This document shows, in pieces, positions 1 through 9,713 of a stretch of 22,645 bases of DNA (positions within the stretch are counted from its first letter, which is position 1; each line of letters starts with the position of its first letter). This DNA comes from a virus. The position numbers and the translations under genes are program-made. The stretch spans positions 1-22,645 of IMG/VR virus record IMGVR_UViG_3300012685_000013. One strand, 5' to 3'. A model generated the notes under the pieces. The model was not told the origin of the DNA, did not search any database, and saw only the letters and a program-made list of their open reading frames with translations.

Positions 1-3000
1 ATTGTCTGTGTCGAACTTCATAACGCGCCTCTGTGCAGGATCGACGAGTTTTTCAATCTCAGCTGCGCCGACGGGGTTGAAGCTCGCAAGGCGCAGGCGA
101 ATATAGTCAACAGCCTTCTCCCACGTTGCATCAGTACTGCCATTCTTAATAACATCGTACATCTGGCTCAGAGCTTGCAAATATGATTTTTGAGGAATCG
201 CTTGAGCTTCCGCCTCGCCAAAAGCGAGCATGAGCTTTGTGAAGCTCGCTTCGGGGATCTGTGAAACGATCCTCGCCATCACCGCTCCAGAGGCAAGTAC
301 CGTGCTCAAGGGCTCAAGCCCAGCGTAGGAGCGATACTTCTGACTCAAGGGGTCCCAAAATGACATAGGAGGCATCCCCGCATCCTTCATCGCTTTAGCA
401 TCTTTTGGATCGCCGGGAGCAGGACCCGTAATATAACCTTGAGAAGCAAGCCAGACAGCGCCAGTAAACATCGCAACGCCCGCGTAAAGCTGCCCACGAG
501 CCATCTCCGCCTGTGCGCCTCCGGCGGCCATCGCCGCGCGATAGTTTGTACTTGCAAGATTCAATCCAGGAGTGAAGTCCGCATGCATCTCTGCGAGCCG
601 AATTGGCGTACGGACATAAGGTGCAACAAGAAGTCTATAACCTAGATTGAGCCAAGGGTCTTGAGGCCCGGCTTGGAGCATCTGCATAAATGCTCCCTCG
701 AACTTCTTGTTTGCCGTGTATTGATCCCTGGCTTCCGCCACACGGATGCGCGCTTCGCCCGAAAGTTCGTCGTAATTCGTTTTGAGGTTCTCGTACTTGT
801 CCCAAAAGCCTTCGTAGGTCTTCCCTTCACGTGCGGCAGCGTCCAGGGCCTCCCAATGTGTAAAGACTCGACCAAACCAAGCCTTGCCCATCCCATCAGT
901 TCTTGCAAGTATTTCGGGCGCCACGCCCGCCAGGCTGTGCATAAAATTGAGCCCCTGGCTCACGCCGTCGAGGTTGTAGTCACTCGCAATCTCGGCGAGC
1001 GCAGAAAAGCCACGAGGCGCGATCTCTACTTTTGTCGGTCCGAGAGCCGCTGCTTGGACTCCAAGAGAGTCCCATGAACGTGCGAGTCTGATCTGTTCAT
1101 ATAGTCCCTCAAGTGCAGCCACTGCACCTTGAGCCGCGCTGTCAAGTGGAGGCGCATTGGGCCTCCAAACGCGCATTGATGCGAAGCTCTTTCCCATGAT
1201 GGTCATGGGCATCGTCCCGATCATCGCGACGCCGTTCCTTACTAGCGCCGTTCCGAGTAGTTGCCCTGTATACATTGTCTCTAACAATGCATCTGGCACT
1301 GCATAGTACAATCGGGCGCCAAGCCCAACATCAGGGAGGTCCATAATCATCTCAGCAAGCCGGGCTTCGCTTGTCGAAGGGTCCCACTCCTTTGCGAGAC
1401 GATCAATCTGGCTCTTGGTCGCAAGAGCCGCCTCCCTTTCAGGGAGATTTCTGATTCCTACCTCTCGTCCAATCTTTCGCGTGGCCGTATGCAAGTCTCT
1501 TGCGAGCGCAAATGCCTGCTTAAGTTCTCCAGGTAGGACAGCTTCGCCATCGGTGATTCGTCGAGCGAGATCAACAACATTTTTGGAGGCTTCGGCCGAG
1601 ATTTGTTGAACTGGCCGAATGTCTGAGCGTTGAAGAGGTGGATCATTAGTCAATATCCGCTTGACTGAGACGTTCGTCCGATCTGCAATTCTCCCCATTA
1701 CCTCTGTTGTTTGAGCGTACTCAGGCACAGGGGGCTTTAGCCCTGCGTTGACGGGATTGCTTGTGTCGAGAATAGGCGCAGCCTCCGGGTTCTTCCGGAC
1801 TGCGTCAAGTAGTCGTGATGCCAGACGCCGAGCGAAGATTCCACCGACTAACCCTGTAAAAGCGTAAGTCAGACGCTCTTCAGGCGTCGTACCTTGCGTA
1901 CCTCCGATGATGGCCCCGACAGCCATATGTGCGAGAAGAGCAGGGTCAACGCGCCCTGCTTGGTCGCCTAGATAATGCTTCATTGCGGCTTCGACATCCG
2001 AAGCGATTGTTTGAAGATATCTTGCTTGCGAAGCAGGAATCTTAGTCTCTTGCAACATCGAGCCTTTGACATCTTGAGGTAAAATCTGCTCGCCCGCGCG
2101 CATGGCTTCGTCCATTGAGCCGAAATGCCCGATGTCTTCACCTTTTTGATTTCTAATAATAAACGACTCACCTTCTTTGACAATCACGGCAGGTGATTTC
2201 TCAAATGCCATCCCCGGAGTATCAAGATAAGCGAGAGGCTCTCCAGGCATAGCATCATGCATTTCTGTCCAACGTGGTTTTGGCGTTGTGGGCTCTTGTG
2301 ACTTCGTCAACGTCTCCTTCACCGCATCGATCGCCACGCGCATGTTCTCGGACATCTGAGATATTGGACCAAGTGCCGTTGGTGGCGTCTCGCCAGAAGG
2401 CGCTCCAGGTGTCGATGGAACACCGGCGATAGGTGGCTCAGCAGCTGAGGGCTTGACAGGAGCTTCGCCCGTCGGCGCCTTTGGCGCGAGGGCCTCAGGC
2501 GTATAGTCCTTGCTAATCTCACTCAATTGCTGCGCGATCGTATCGACACGTTGCGCGATCTGAGAAGGATCGATATTTCCAGTTTGTCTCGTACTCGTCG
2601 CATCACGAACATAAGACGACCAATTAGAATCGCTCAACGTCACGGCGCCAGTTCGTGGTGTTTCAACATAGGGTGAGTATGTCGCCCCTGGCGGCGCCTG
2701 CGGCGGAGCCGCAGCCCCCTTGACAGCATTTTGAATTTGAATCGGTTCTGGAGTCATTCTCTCCGCCGCAAAACGAAATCCTCGGACAGCGACCTTGTTG
2801 ACGAAAGGCGCAGCCCCGAATGCGATGATGTTTTCAAACAATTCCTTATACGTCATCGGCCTGTTAAGTTCTTGCTCCACAAGCTCGGGATGATCTTTCA
2901 ATGTCTGGCGCATCTTTGCGCCTAGAAGAAGCGACGGAACACCTAAAAATGCACGAACATATCCAGCAGGTGAGGAGTCGCCAATACGTTGCGCACCGGG

Positions 3001-3606
3001 CAAAGCGATGGTCATATCCATATTTGGAATATATCCATCAATTGCCTTTGTGACAGCAACCCCAACACCCGAAGGGATTGCCATTAGCATCGTCAATCCC
3101 CCGAGGATTGCCTCAGAGCCGTATCCCTGGGTTTTCTTCCCCATGAAGGGTTCCATCGCATACGCTGCATCGAACATACCATCGACGAAATGTTGTCCAC
3201 CCTTCAAAAACATCGCCCCTGCCGTTTGCGCCCCAGCCGCGATAGCTCCAGGCTTTGGCTTCGGCGGTTCTACCGAAGGCGTCAGAGGCTCTCCAAGATT
3301 CGTCGAGGGCGTCTTCATCTCTTGGTCTATAAATTTATTGAGTTCTTGATCCTCTTTCTGCCTCAACATCTGTTTGTATCTGACGAGGCCCATGCCTTGT
3401 GTAGGCGCGTCGTTTGAGTACGGTACGCCCATGCCACTCGTGGCGAGAGGTACCTCAGTACCTCCAGGCACAACTTCGATACCTCCACCCTTTGGTGGAA
3501 ATTGCAATGCCGCCCATCCGCGACGAATATCGTCGTCACTATGCCCGGCCGCGCGCATGTCCTTCTCAAATTGCTCGAAATTCGCGATCGTCCAATTACC
3601 ACCCAT
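1..3606 (-). CDS. Large ejected internal virion protein (T7 gp16-like position, large polyvalent protein type), C-terminus outside the window
   Basis: The frame stays open for 1202 codons from ATG 3606 to the window edge, so the gene is partial at its 3' end. The start shares one base with the previous stop (TAATG), and AAGGGA lies 10 bases upstream. Hydrophobic segments lie near residues 165-190, 560-590, 800-830 and 1040-1060. A Pro/Ala-rich linker covers about 370-410. The block from about 990, VAPYVRTPIRLAEM followed by an Ala/Gly-rich amphipathic stretch, WLASQGYITGPAPGDP and SYAGLEPLS, is the pattern I recognise from very long phage polyvalent or ejection proteins. Such proteins are stored in the head and pass into the host envelope with the DNA. 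Size, membrane-prone segments and position after gp14- and gp15-like genes support this. I see no clear transglycosylase motif in the visible part. Confidence 0.8.
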   Translation of the reverse strand, partial: MGGNWTIANFEQFEKDMRAAGHSDDDIRRGWAALQFPPKGGGIEVVPGGTEVPLATSGMGVPYSNDAPTQGMGLVRYKQMLRQKEDQELNKFIDQEMKTPSTNLGEPLTPSVEPPKPKPGAIAAGAQTAGAMFLKGGQHFVDGMFDAAYAMEPFMGKKTQGYGSEAILGGLTMLMAIPSGVGVAVTKAIDGYIPNMDMTIALPGAQRIGDSSPAGYVRAFLGVPSLLLGAKMRQTLKDHPELVEQELNRPMTYKELFENIIAFGAAPFVNKVAVRGFRFAAERMTPEPIQIQNAVKGAAAPPQAPPGATYSPYVETPRTGAVTLSDSNWSSYVRDATSTRQTGNIDPSQIAQRVDTIAQQLSEISKDYTPEALAPKAPTGEAPVKPSAAEPPIAGVPSTPGAPSGETPPTALGPISQMSENMRVAIDAVKETLTKSQEPTTPKPRWTEMHDAMPGEPLAYLDTPGMAFEKSPAVIVKEGESFIIRNQKGEDIGHFGSMDEAMRAGEQILPQDVKGSMLQETKIPASQARYLQTIASDVEAAMKHYLGDQAGRVDPALLAHMAVGAIIGGTQGTTPEERLTYAFTGLVGGIFARRLASRLLDAVRKNPEAAPILDTSNPVNAGLKPPVPEYAQTTEVMGRIADRTNVSVKRILTNDPPLQRSDIRPVQQISAEASKNVVDLARRITDGEAVLPGELKQAFALARDLHTATRKIGREVGIRNLPEREAALATKSQIDRLAKEWDPSTSEARLAEMIMDLPDVGLGARLYYAVPDALLETMYTGQLLGTALVRNGVAMIGTMPMTIMGKSFASMRVWRPNAPPLDSAAQGAVAALEGLYEQIRLARSWDSLGVQAAALGPTKVEIAPRGFSALAEIASDYNLDGVSQGLNFMHSLAGVAPEILARTDGMGKAWFGRVFTHWEALDAAAREGKTYEGFWDKYENLKTNYDELSGEARIRVAEARDQYTANKKFEGAFMQMLQAGPQDPWLNLGYRLLVAPYVRTPIRLAEMHADFTPGLNLASTNYRAAMAAGGAQAEMARGQLYAGVAMFTGAVWLASQGYITGPAPGDPKDAKAMKDAGMPPMSFWDPLSQKYRSYAGLEPLSTVLASGAVMARIVSQIPEASFTKLMLAFGEAEAQAIPQKSYLQALSQMYDVIKNGSTDATWEKAVDYIRLRLASFNPVGAAEIEKLVDPAQRRVMKFDTDN

Positions 3607-5270
3607 TATGGCGAGATCCCTTCACGACGTCCCGCGGGGGTATTGATTAGATAGTTCTGGCGAGAGTTTTGGAGGTCTTTGAGCAGTTTCATCATACCCG
3701 CCTGACGACGAAACTCGTCCTCGCCAATTCTTCCCCTATCAGCGACGAGCTCAGGCATCGTTTTGTAGGTAATTTGACCTTGAAGCTTCGCCACGTAGTT
3801 TTCAAGACGATCATTTGCAGGCGCAAGGTACTTCGGGAGCAATTCGTTGAAAATATCCGTGGGATTATCTTGCCCACCCATGTATTTTGCCCGACGATTG
3901 ATCTGTTCGAGCAAAAGCTCTTTGTTAATAGTCAAAACAGCGTCGAAATTGTCAAATTTACCCGTAGGTTGGAAAACTTGATTGATCTGACTCACAACAG
4001 CACGATAATTGTGCTCATCAAGGCGACGCATCTCTGTCTCTTCAGTGTTTCGCGTACTTTTGGAATCATTACGCCTTCTCTCAATCTCTGTACTCCAAAG
4101 AGACGAGTATGGAATGTAGAGATCCGTCCCAATTCGCCCCTCAGCATATTGCTGATTTAGCCAATGAAGCTGTATCTGTGGGTCAATAACAAGACTTGTA
4201 CGATTTCCTACTCTTGCCGCCGCTTCGCGTCCGACTAACGCATCTTTTGTGAGCGTGTGCCGACCAAGTTGTTGATCGTTTAAGAGTTTATACATCGTCT
4301 GAAGATGCTCGCCTGTGTAGGCGTCCTTGTAGTCGTCAAGAAACTCAGTCGTGAGTTTTCCTTCGGAAACGAGGCGTGAGCCCACTCTTTGCACGCTTTC
4401 AGCCCAATCCTTAATGGCAGTCTTTCTTGCTGTTTCCGAGCGTGCAATGGCTGTATCATTGCGCACAATTAGATTGTCAAGCGTCCCCGGGTCGAGGCGC
4501 CCCTCGTACTTTGTTTGCAGGTCTTCATTCGTGATGCCTCCACGAATATCGAGGCGCGCCTCATGCGTCGCAACTTCTTTGTCAAACGCTTGCCTGATGG
4601 TTTCCGCTCTAGCAGCGCCACCAGCAATGGCGTTGGATTTCCCTGCAAGATAGACACGGAACAAATCCGCACGTGTTTGGGCGTCCGCAGCAGTGGGAGC
4701 CGCGCCAACGAGCCGAAGCGTATCATGATAGTTTTGTGTCACCTCGGCGGTTTGTTCACCTTGAAATAATTGAAATCGATAATGCCCGGCCTGAATCGCT
4801 TGAGAAGCAGACTCGCGCGCCCAACTCTTCCTGAAAATATCCCGGACACTAGGTTTCTCGAGCCCATTAGCGATCTCATCGCCAATGTCTTTCATTCCTG
4901 TGATTGAACGAGTCGCGTAGTCTTTCGACGTTGCGGGTGGCTCTAGTAAAGCTCCATCTTCGTCGTACTTTCCGCCCTTGAGATCAATCTCAAGCTGCGA
5001 ACGTTTCTTTGCACCCTCCAACATTGCATTATAAGCGTCCGAGGTATCCTGTTGCCGCTGCTTCTCCGCGTCCATCGCGGCAATGTGACTTAACGCGTGC
5101 TGGAGGTTCTGCTCGGTATTGTGCATTCCTACAGCGAACGTCTTTTCAGGCAAAGCGTTGATGTCGGGACTCATCTGCGGTCCTGGAATCAATGGTACGC
5201 TCTGCGTGCTGACGTAGTCGGGGATCTTAGGAATTGGGGTATCCTCCACGATCGTTACGATAGTAACCAT
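3606..5270 (-). CDS. Internal virion protein, T7 gp15-like by position (554 aa)
   Basis: A 554-residue, charged, mostly helical protein rich in Gln, Asp and Arg, with no signal peptide or membrane span. It lies between a gp14-like gene and the giant ejected protein, the place of the gp15-type core/ejection protein in T7-like phages. The first 35 residues are Pro-rich (PIPKIPDYV, VPLIPGP). Heptad-like stretches occur around 45-75 and 385-430. The ATG at 5270 lies 44 bp inside the upstream gene and has no convincing ribosome site, so initiation may rely on coupling or on an internal start such as the Met near residue 33. The assignment rests on order and composition, because I recognise no enzymatic motif. 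Confidence 0.7.
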   Translation of the reverse strand: MVTIVTIVEDTPIPKIPDYVSTQSVPLIPGPQMSPDINALPEKTFAVGMHNTEQNLQHALSHIAAMDAEKQRQQDTSDAYNAMLEGAKKRSQLEIDLKGGKYDEDGALLEPPATSKDYATRSITGMKDIGDEIANGLEKPSVRDIFRKSWARESASQAIQAGHYRFQLFQGEQTAEVTQNYHDTLRLVGAAPTAADAQTRADLFRVYLAGKSNAIAGGAARAETIRQAFDKEVATHEARLDIRGGITNEDLQTKYEGRLDPGTLDNLIVRNDTAIARSETARKTAIKDWAESVQRVGSRLVSEGKLTTEFLDDYKDAYTGEHLQTMYKLLNDQQLGRHTLTKDALVGREAAARVGNRTSLVIDPQIQLHWLNQQYAEGRIGTDLYIPYSSLWSTEIERRRNDSKSTRNTEETEMRRLDEHNYRAVVSQINQVFQPTGKFDNFDAVLTINKELLLEQINRRAKYMGGQDNPTDIFNELLPKYLAPANDRLENYVAKLQGQITYKTMPELVADRGRIGEDEFRRQAGMMKLLKDLQNSRQNYLINTPAGRREGISP

Positions 5271-5742
5271 AACGACCGTAGTAAGAACTGGCCGCTATAC
5301 CAGCGCCGCTGCTTAATAGGCTGGTTCCTGCCCCATAGGCGCCTGCTTGGCTGTATCGGCGCGCATAAAGGGCCTGTAAGCCTGCTTCCGCCTCGAAGGC
5401 AGCCGCCCGCGCCTCGCCCCCATAGCGGACCAGATACAGATCCCGGGCTTGCTGCGCCGCAGTATCAGCCATCACAAGAAGAGGAGACCCCTCGTCGGAT
5501 TCAACGCCGGAGGCGCCAAATGCGACATTTTGCGCCGCACGCAGACGACGTTGTTTTTCGGATAAATTTTGTGCGTCAATTTCAGCTTGCTGAGTAGCAA
5601 GACGCGCGTTGTCTTCTGCAACTCTTTTGTTATAGTCTGCCGCTTCAGACTGTGCTTGGCCCGAAGCGTATGCGCCATACGCAGACGCCGCAGCAGCCGC
5701 GACAGCAGCAACAGCGACAATGACACCAGCGTACTCAGCCAT
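5227..5742 (-). CDS. Internal virion core protein, T7 gp14 family (171 aa)
   Basis: An N-terminal Ala/Val hydrophobic segment (residues 5-28) is followed by a long amphipathic helix with the family pattern of Gln/Ala-rich repeats (YNKRVAEDNARLATQQAEID). Then comes the conserved block FGASGVESDEGSPLLVMADT near 74-93 and a Gly/Tyr-rich C-terminus. This combination is typical of the small phage core proteins equivalent to T7 gp14, which are ejected and form part of the channel across the outer membrane. The length is normal. The start overlaps the GNAT-like gene by 8 bp and the end overlaps the gp15-like gene by 44 bp, so the three are translated as a unit. Confidence 0.85.
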   Translation of the reverse strand: MAEYAGVIVAVAAVAAAAASAYGAYASGQAQSEAADYNKRVAEDNARLATQQAEIDAQNLSEKQRRLRAAQNVAFGASGVESDEGSPLLVMADTAAQQARDLYLVRYGGEARAAAFEAEAGLQALYARRYSQAGAYGAGTSLLSSGAGIAASSYYGRYGYYRNDRGGYPNS

Positions 5743-6298
5743 CGAATTTCCTCAGAATGACATAACGTTTGAAGTCCTGACCTTGCGGCCCAAACAGCGG
5801 TATATCACTCTCATATTTGAATCCGAGCTTTTCAATCCAACGTTGTCCAACAACAAAGCTCTCGTCAACACAAGCCTCGATCCTTCTGAGGTTATATGCC
5901 TCAGCAAGGTCCATCAATCCATTCGCAATTGAATTGTGCGTCATAATCACATGTGGACGCTTTAATGCCACGGGGGAAATAACGGCCCACGCAAATGCGA
6001 GGCCCGGCCACGGCATGTGTAGACCCGCAGAGGCAATCGGATCAGTATTGTAGAATAGTGTTTTGCCCACGCCGCTTTCTTTGTACGCACGTGCGATGCG
6101 CCGCGCCTCTATCGGATATGCACCCAATCCACGATGCGCTCCAACAAGTGCGTCGAGGCGCATAAAATGCCATGTCTCGAAATTTATGATAGAGTAATCA
6201 CTCAGGCTCCTCCAACGTTTGTGAGTCCGGTCATGTACGTTACCGTCAACGGCAACGGCTGCTTCTGGCGGATCGTGAGTCGTCCGGTCGTATCCCAT
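5735..6298 (-). CDS. GNAT-fold N-acetyltransferase-like protein (187 aa)
   Basis: The segment from residue 38 on (IINFETWHFMRLDA) resembles the first strand and helix of small GNAT-fold proteins found between nozzle and core genes in many podophages. The end (RRIEACVDESFVVGQRWIEK LGFKYES, residues about 140-165) fits GNAT motif B. The acetyl-CoA loop is not obviously conserved, so the protein may be structural, comparable in position to T7 gp13. The start is uncertain. ATG 6298 has a good AGAGGG site 9 bases upstream but lies 97 bp inside the nozzle gene, and its first 35 residues look unlike the fold. No normal in-frame start lies just behind the GGAGGA at the nozzle stop. The next ATG (6163) would cut into the first strand. 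Confidence 0.7.
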   Translation of the reverse strand: MGYDRTTHDPPEAAVAVDGNVHDRTHKRWRSLSDYSIINFETWHFMRLDALVGAHRGLGAYPIEARRIARAYKESGVGKTLFYNTDPIASAGLHMPWPGLAFAWAVISPVALKRPHVIMTHNSIANGLMDLAEAYNLRRIEACVDESFVVGQRWIEKLGFKYESDIPLFGPQGQDFKRYVILRKFDG

Positions 6299-9081
6299 CC
6301 AAGTAGTCCCTCTGATCTGATGTCTTCGGTACGAAGAGGAGGTGGTTGACCGTTTACATCGGTTGTAACTCTGAACACAACATCATCTTGATCGTTAACT
6401 TGCACACCTAGCGTCTCAAAGACTCGAACAGTAACCTCACTGATGGACTTAGGAAGTCCCTGAGAGCTTCCACGTGGTCCACCGGGTTCTGGACGAACTG
6501 TCTGTAGAACGCTTTCGTAATGTATGCCAACTTCCATCCGAATCGCGAAATCTTGCGCCGTTGCAAAACCATTGAGAATTGTCACAGATGCTTGAGGCGC
6601 ACCTTCGCCTACGACATCGAGAACTTTACCTTCAAGTTGTGGAATTGGTCCAATGTCTTTGCGTGCGATGCCCCATGTCCCTGTCGCAAAAGGCCCCACG
6701 CTTGCGAATGGTGTAACAACACTTGCAGAAACGACCGTGGGAGATGTAAACGCAGTGATAAGAGCTTGTCCCGGGCCTCCAATAAGCTGAATCTGTCGTC
6801 CGACATCTGCAATTGTAAATTGCGCCACGCTCAACGTGGCGGTGATATTGCCACTCACGCCTGAGAGCGTAAGGATAGAGAGCCCCGTGCCATTGTATGT
6901 TGTCGCACAGTCTGTGTGCAAGCGATCATAGACGAACTGCCCATCGTCGATATATTCAACAAATCTCTTTGCTTGTCCTCCAACAATCCGTTGAACAATA
7001 AGCCAGACTTGCTCACGATCACCGTTTGGATGGGGAATTATACAAACTGATTCTACGATCCCATCACCTGCGATCTGATGACCAGACCGTGAGTCAATTG
7101 TTGTTGATCCAGAGAGTTGTCGAGTCCACGCAATAACATTTTGATCCCTTAGATATGTTGCTGAAAGAAGAACACCGTCGTCGCGAACGGCCCAAATCAA
7201 TGACCAGGGTTCCCTTTGATAAGCCAGCTCGAGAAGTCCATTGCGCCTCGTAAGATGCTCACTAAGTACCAATAGGTCAGGAGAAACATAAGCATCAATG
7301 CTATAGTCGTACACAAATTCACGAACACGACGTGTCGATGCCGCCACGTAGATAACGACTGCGCCGATCTTAAGAGGAGCGACGTCATCTGTAGACCCAT
7401 TGGCTGTCTCCGGTCTTGCCTGAATATTTAGTGGCGTAATCGCCGCATCTTGTGAGCCAAAGACGTTGAACTCACCCGCGGTGGTTCCAATAAGCAAATG
7501 TCTAGCAGAACGCAACCATACAATTGCATTTAGTTGATTATCGCCAATCGTGTATTCGACACCATCATCATCAAGAACACCGACGGCGAAGTTCTCGAGA
7601 TCATTAACCTTAGATCCCCAGAAAGTCATCGGCTGTGCGATAGTTCCACCGTAATAATGCCTCTGATCGTGAAATTCGTCGCTTGTAGCAAAACCATTAG
7701 TCGAAGACCAAGCGTTCTCTTCGAGAGACCAAGCATCGCTTTCTGCTTTAGCAACGCTGTTTAATTCACTTCGTAGAATTGCATTCACCACGGTAGTGGA
7801 GGTAATCCCTGTGATTTCGGCGATCCCACCATTGAGGAATGCAAACTTGCCAATGTCTCCTGTGCGCCATCCTGCAACATCTAATGTTAGTGTGATCGCA
7901 GTACCGGCAGATGTTTTCGCCGAAGGCGTGATCCCCGTCTTGTAAGAATCAATCATCTTCCAGTCAACGACAGCAACGGGACCTACGGTCACAAAATTGT
8001 TTGTGATTGTAATTGTAACAACTGTTGTTGATGTAAAGCCGGTAATCGTTGCCCGAGCGCTGACGTTTGGGCCATTAAAAACGATAATTTCGCGCCCAAC
8101 ATCCGCGTTCTGAAATGTCGCCGCGCCCGCCGTCGCAGTTACGCCTGCTCCACTCACAGCTGAGACAGTGAGTGTTGCACCGCCAAGAGGACGTGAACCA
8201 TACTCATAAGATGGAGGAACTCTAAAGGCATCACCTTGTTGAGCTTTGCCTAAGAATGTCAATTGCCACACAGTGTCGCTGTAGTGGAGCAATTTACGTG
8301 ACTCGTAGAAAAGTGACGAAATATACAGCACGTCATTAAGTTGGCTAAAGTTTAATAGTCGCAAATCACCTGAGACATAAGGCGTGGCGATCTCTACGAT
8401 TCGTCCGAGTTGAACCTCGTTAATCGCGACACCAGGACCTGGTGTATTAAGAAGACGCATCCGCCAAAAACGATGTGCGACACCATGTTGGAAGCTAAAT
8501 TGTGTCGTAGCATTTGCCGGAGGACGAAATGTTGTTACTGTAAAGTAGGCGACATCATTGTCAGAATATTCCCAAGCCCAGTCGGCAAGAGATGTGCCTA
8601 CGGCAGTAGTGAGCACAATAGAACCAAGAGCAACGGGCGAGCCATTATCAAATCGCAAAACAGCGCCCGGTATCGCAGCGTCAGTGTTAAAAGCATTGAG
8701 GACTAAAAGGCCATCGTTGACTTTTGTACCATCAAACGCCCCAAGACCTACCTGGGACCAAAAGCCCGTCGTGAACAAAGGGAAGTCGAGGACAGGAAAA
8801 TTGTTCTTGTTGAATCGAATATAGTTATTGCCAAATTCCAAAGTGAACGCAGAGTTTTTCGACGCGATAAATTTAACGATTCTGGTTAATTGCGAAGAGT
8901 TCTTAACCTCATTGACCCGCCGAGTCCCAGGGCGTCGCTGAAAAGGTCCCTGATTGAGGACAATACCATTCTCGAGTGTTTTGCCACTGTTGAAATACTG
9001 CTCGAGGTCTGTACGTCCTTCGAGGAGCTCGGACATCTCTCCTTTCGACCAATTAGTGACGGGCGGGCTTGTCAGAGCCAC
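6202..9081 (-). CDS. Tail nozzle protein (T7 gp12 / tail tubular protein B-like), 959 aa, with inserted beta domains
   Basis: The N-terminus has the nozzle signature: GEMSELLEGRTDLEQYFNSG (14-33), GPFQRRPGTRRVNEVK, LEFGNNYIRFNK (81-92), and after an insertion IATPYVSGDLRLLNFSQLND (231-250) and VLYIS. The protein forms the lower tail tube below the adaptor. At 959 residues it is longer than T7 gp12 (about 790). Residues 103-230 look like a galactose-binding/discoidin-like domain (see findings). Three similar beta modules carry the core DVGR or DIGK, GG/NG, then ITGFTSTTVV, at about 302-376, 386-440 and 730-805. The start is GTG, 3 bases after the adaptor stop, with a weak ribosome site. The gene ends in GGA GGA GCC TGA, which may act as the ribosome site for what follows. 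Confidence 0.9.
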   Translation of the reverse strand: MALTSPPVTNWSKGEMSELLEGRTDLEQYFNSGKTLENGIVLNQGPFQRRPGTRRVNEVKNSSQLTRIVKFIASKNSAFTLEFGNNYIRFNKNNFPVLDFPLFTTGFWSQVGLGAFDGTKVNDGLLVLNAFNTDAAIPGAVLRFDNGSPVALGSIVLTTAVGTSLADWAWEYSDNDVAYFTVTTFRPPANATTQFSFQHGVAHRFWRMRLLNTPGPGVAINEVQLGRIVEIATPYVSGDLRLLNFSQLNDVLYISSLFYESRKLLHYSDTVWQLTFLGKAQQGDAFRVPPSYEYGSRPLGGATLTVSAVSGAGVTATAGAATFQNADVGREIIVFNGPNVSARATITGFTSTTVVTITITNNFVTVGPVAVVDWKMIDSYKTGITPSAKTSAGTAITLTLDVAGWRTGDIGKFAFLNGGIAEITGITSTTVVNAILRSELNSVAKAESDAWSLEENAWSSTNGFATSDEFHDQRHYYGGTIAQPMTFWGSKVNDLENFAVGVLDDDGVEYTIGDNQLNAIVWLRSARHLLIGTTAGEFNVFGSQDAAITPLNIQARPETANGSTDDVAPLKIGAVVIYVAASTRRVREFVYDYSIDAYVSPDLLVLSEHLTRRNGLLELAYQREPWSLIWAVRDDGVLLSATYLRDQNVIAWTRQLSGSTTIDSRSGHQIAGDGIVESVCIIPHPNGDREQVWLIVQRIVGGQAKRFVEYIDDGQFVYDRLHTDCATTYNGTGLSILTLSGVSGNITATLSVAQFTIADVGRQIQLIGGPGQALITAFTSPTVVSASVVTPFASVGPFATGTWGIARKDIGPIPQLEGKVLDVVGEGAPQASVTILNGFATAQDFAIRMEVGIHYESVLQTVRPEPGGPRGSSQGLPKSISEVTVRVFETLGVQVNDQDDVVFRVTTDVNGQPPPLRTEDIRSEGLLGWDTTGRLTIRQKQPLPLTVTYMTGLTNVGGA

Positions 9082-9084
9082 GTG

Positions 9085-9666
9085 CTATCGCACATCTCTG
9101 GTCAACGTTGTTGACTTGTAACGATCCTTCGTTCCAATCGAACCATTACGCGCACCGGCAGTTCTAATAACTTGATCTCGTTCCTTCGCCCACTGTTCTT
9201 GAGCTGCTCCACTGTTTGTCAATGGATAGGCGAGCTTCGCAGCGAGGTCGTAAGTGATCGCCTTCGAAAGAAGGCTAGAGAACTGCTTCGTATCAGTGAG
9301 TCGATAAATATACAGCGCTTTTAGCGCACTCACTGTCGTAGCGACGAAGCCATTCTCCATCGCCCAGTTGATGCTACCGTCTCCACCTTCTTCAATATCT
9401 AGAGAAGTTCTCCAAACCCATATGCAGTCTGGAGGCGTGGCAAAGTATGCAGACCAGCCGAATAATGGAATTGTCGCGCTGAGCGCAAGCTCGACGCGCT
9501 TTCGTGCTTCGCGCCACGGTACGCGCCCGAGCATTTCATCGCGCGAGTTTGGATAGTGCTGACGACACAAAAGTGCCCTGGGATTTTGTTCATTCAACGC
9601 AGTAATCGGCTGCGCCCTTAACAGAGTTAAGGCGTCGGAACAGATCGTCGCTTCGCTTTCAGCCAT
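9085..9666 (-). CDS. Tail adaptor (T7 gp11 / tail tubular protein A-like), 193 aa
   Basis: The order of motifs matches the gp11 adaptor family: an N-terminal ICSDALTLLRAQPITALNEQ, then ALLCRQHYPNSRDEML, PWREARKR, YFATPPDCIWVW, a middle YDLAAKLAYPLTNSGA and a terminal Arg-rich helix. The adaptor ring joins the portal to the nozzle, and its gene lies directly before the nozzle gene as usual. The length is normal. ATG 9666 has no clear ribosome site. The 47 bases before it hold a small GGC-TTCG-GCC hairpin (9695-9704 on the minus strand). Confidence 0.88.
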   Translation of the reverse strand: MAESEATICSDALTLLRAQPITALNEQNPRALLCRQHYPNSRDEMLGRVPWREARKRVELALSATIPLFGWSAYFATPPDCIWVWRTSLDIEEGGDGSINWAMENGFVATTVSALKALYIYRLTDTKQFSSLLSKAITYDLAAKLAYPLTNSGAAQEQWAKERDQVIRTAGARNGSIGTKDRYKSTTLTRDVR

Positions 9667-9713
9667 GTTTTATGTGGCCGCTGATAGGCTCAACGGCCGA
9701 AGCCCTTTTGAGT

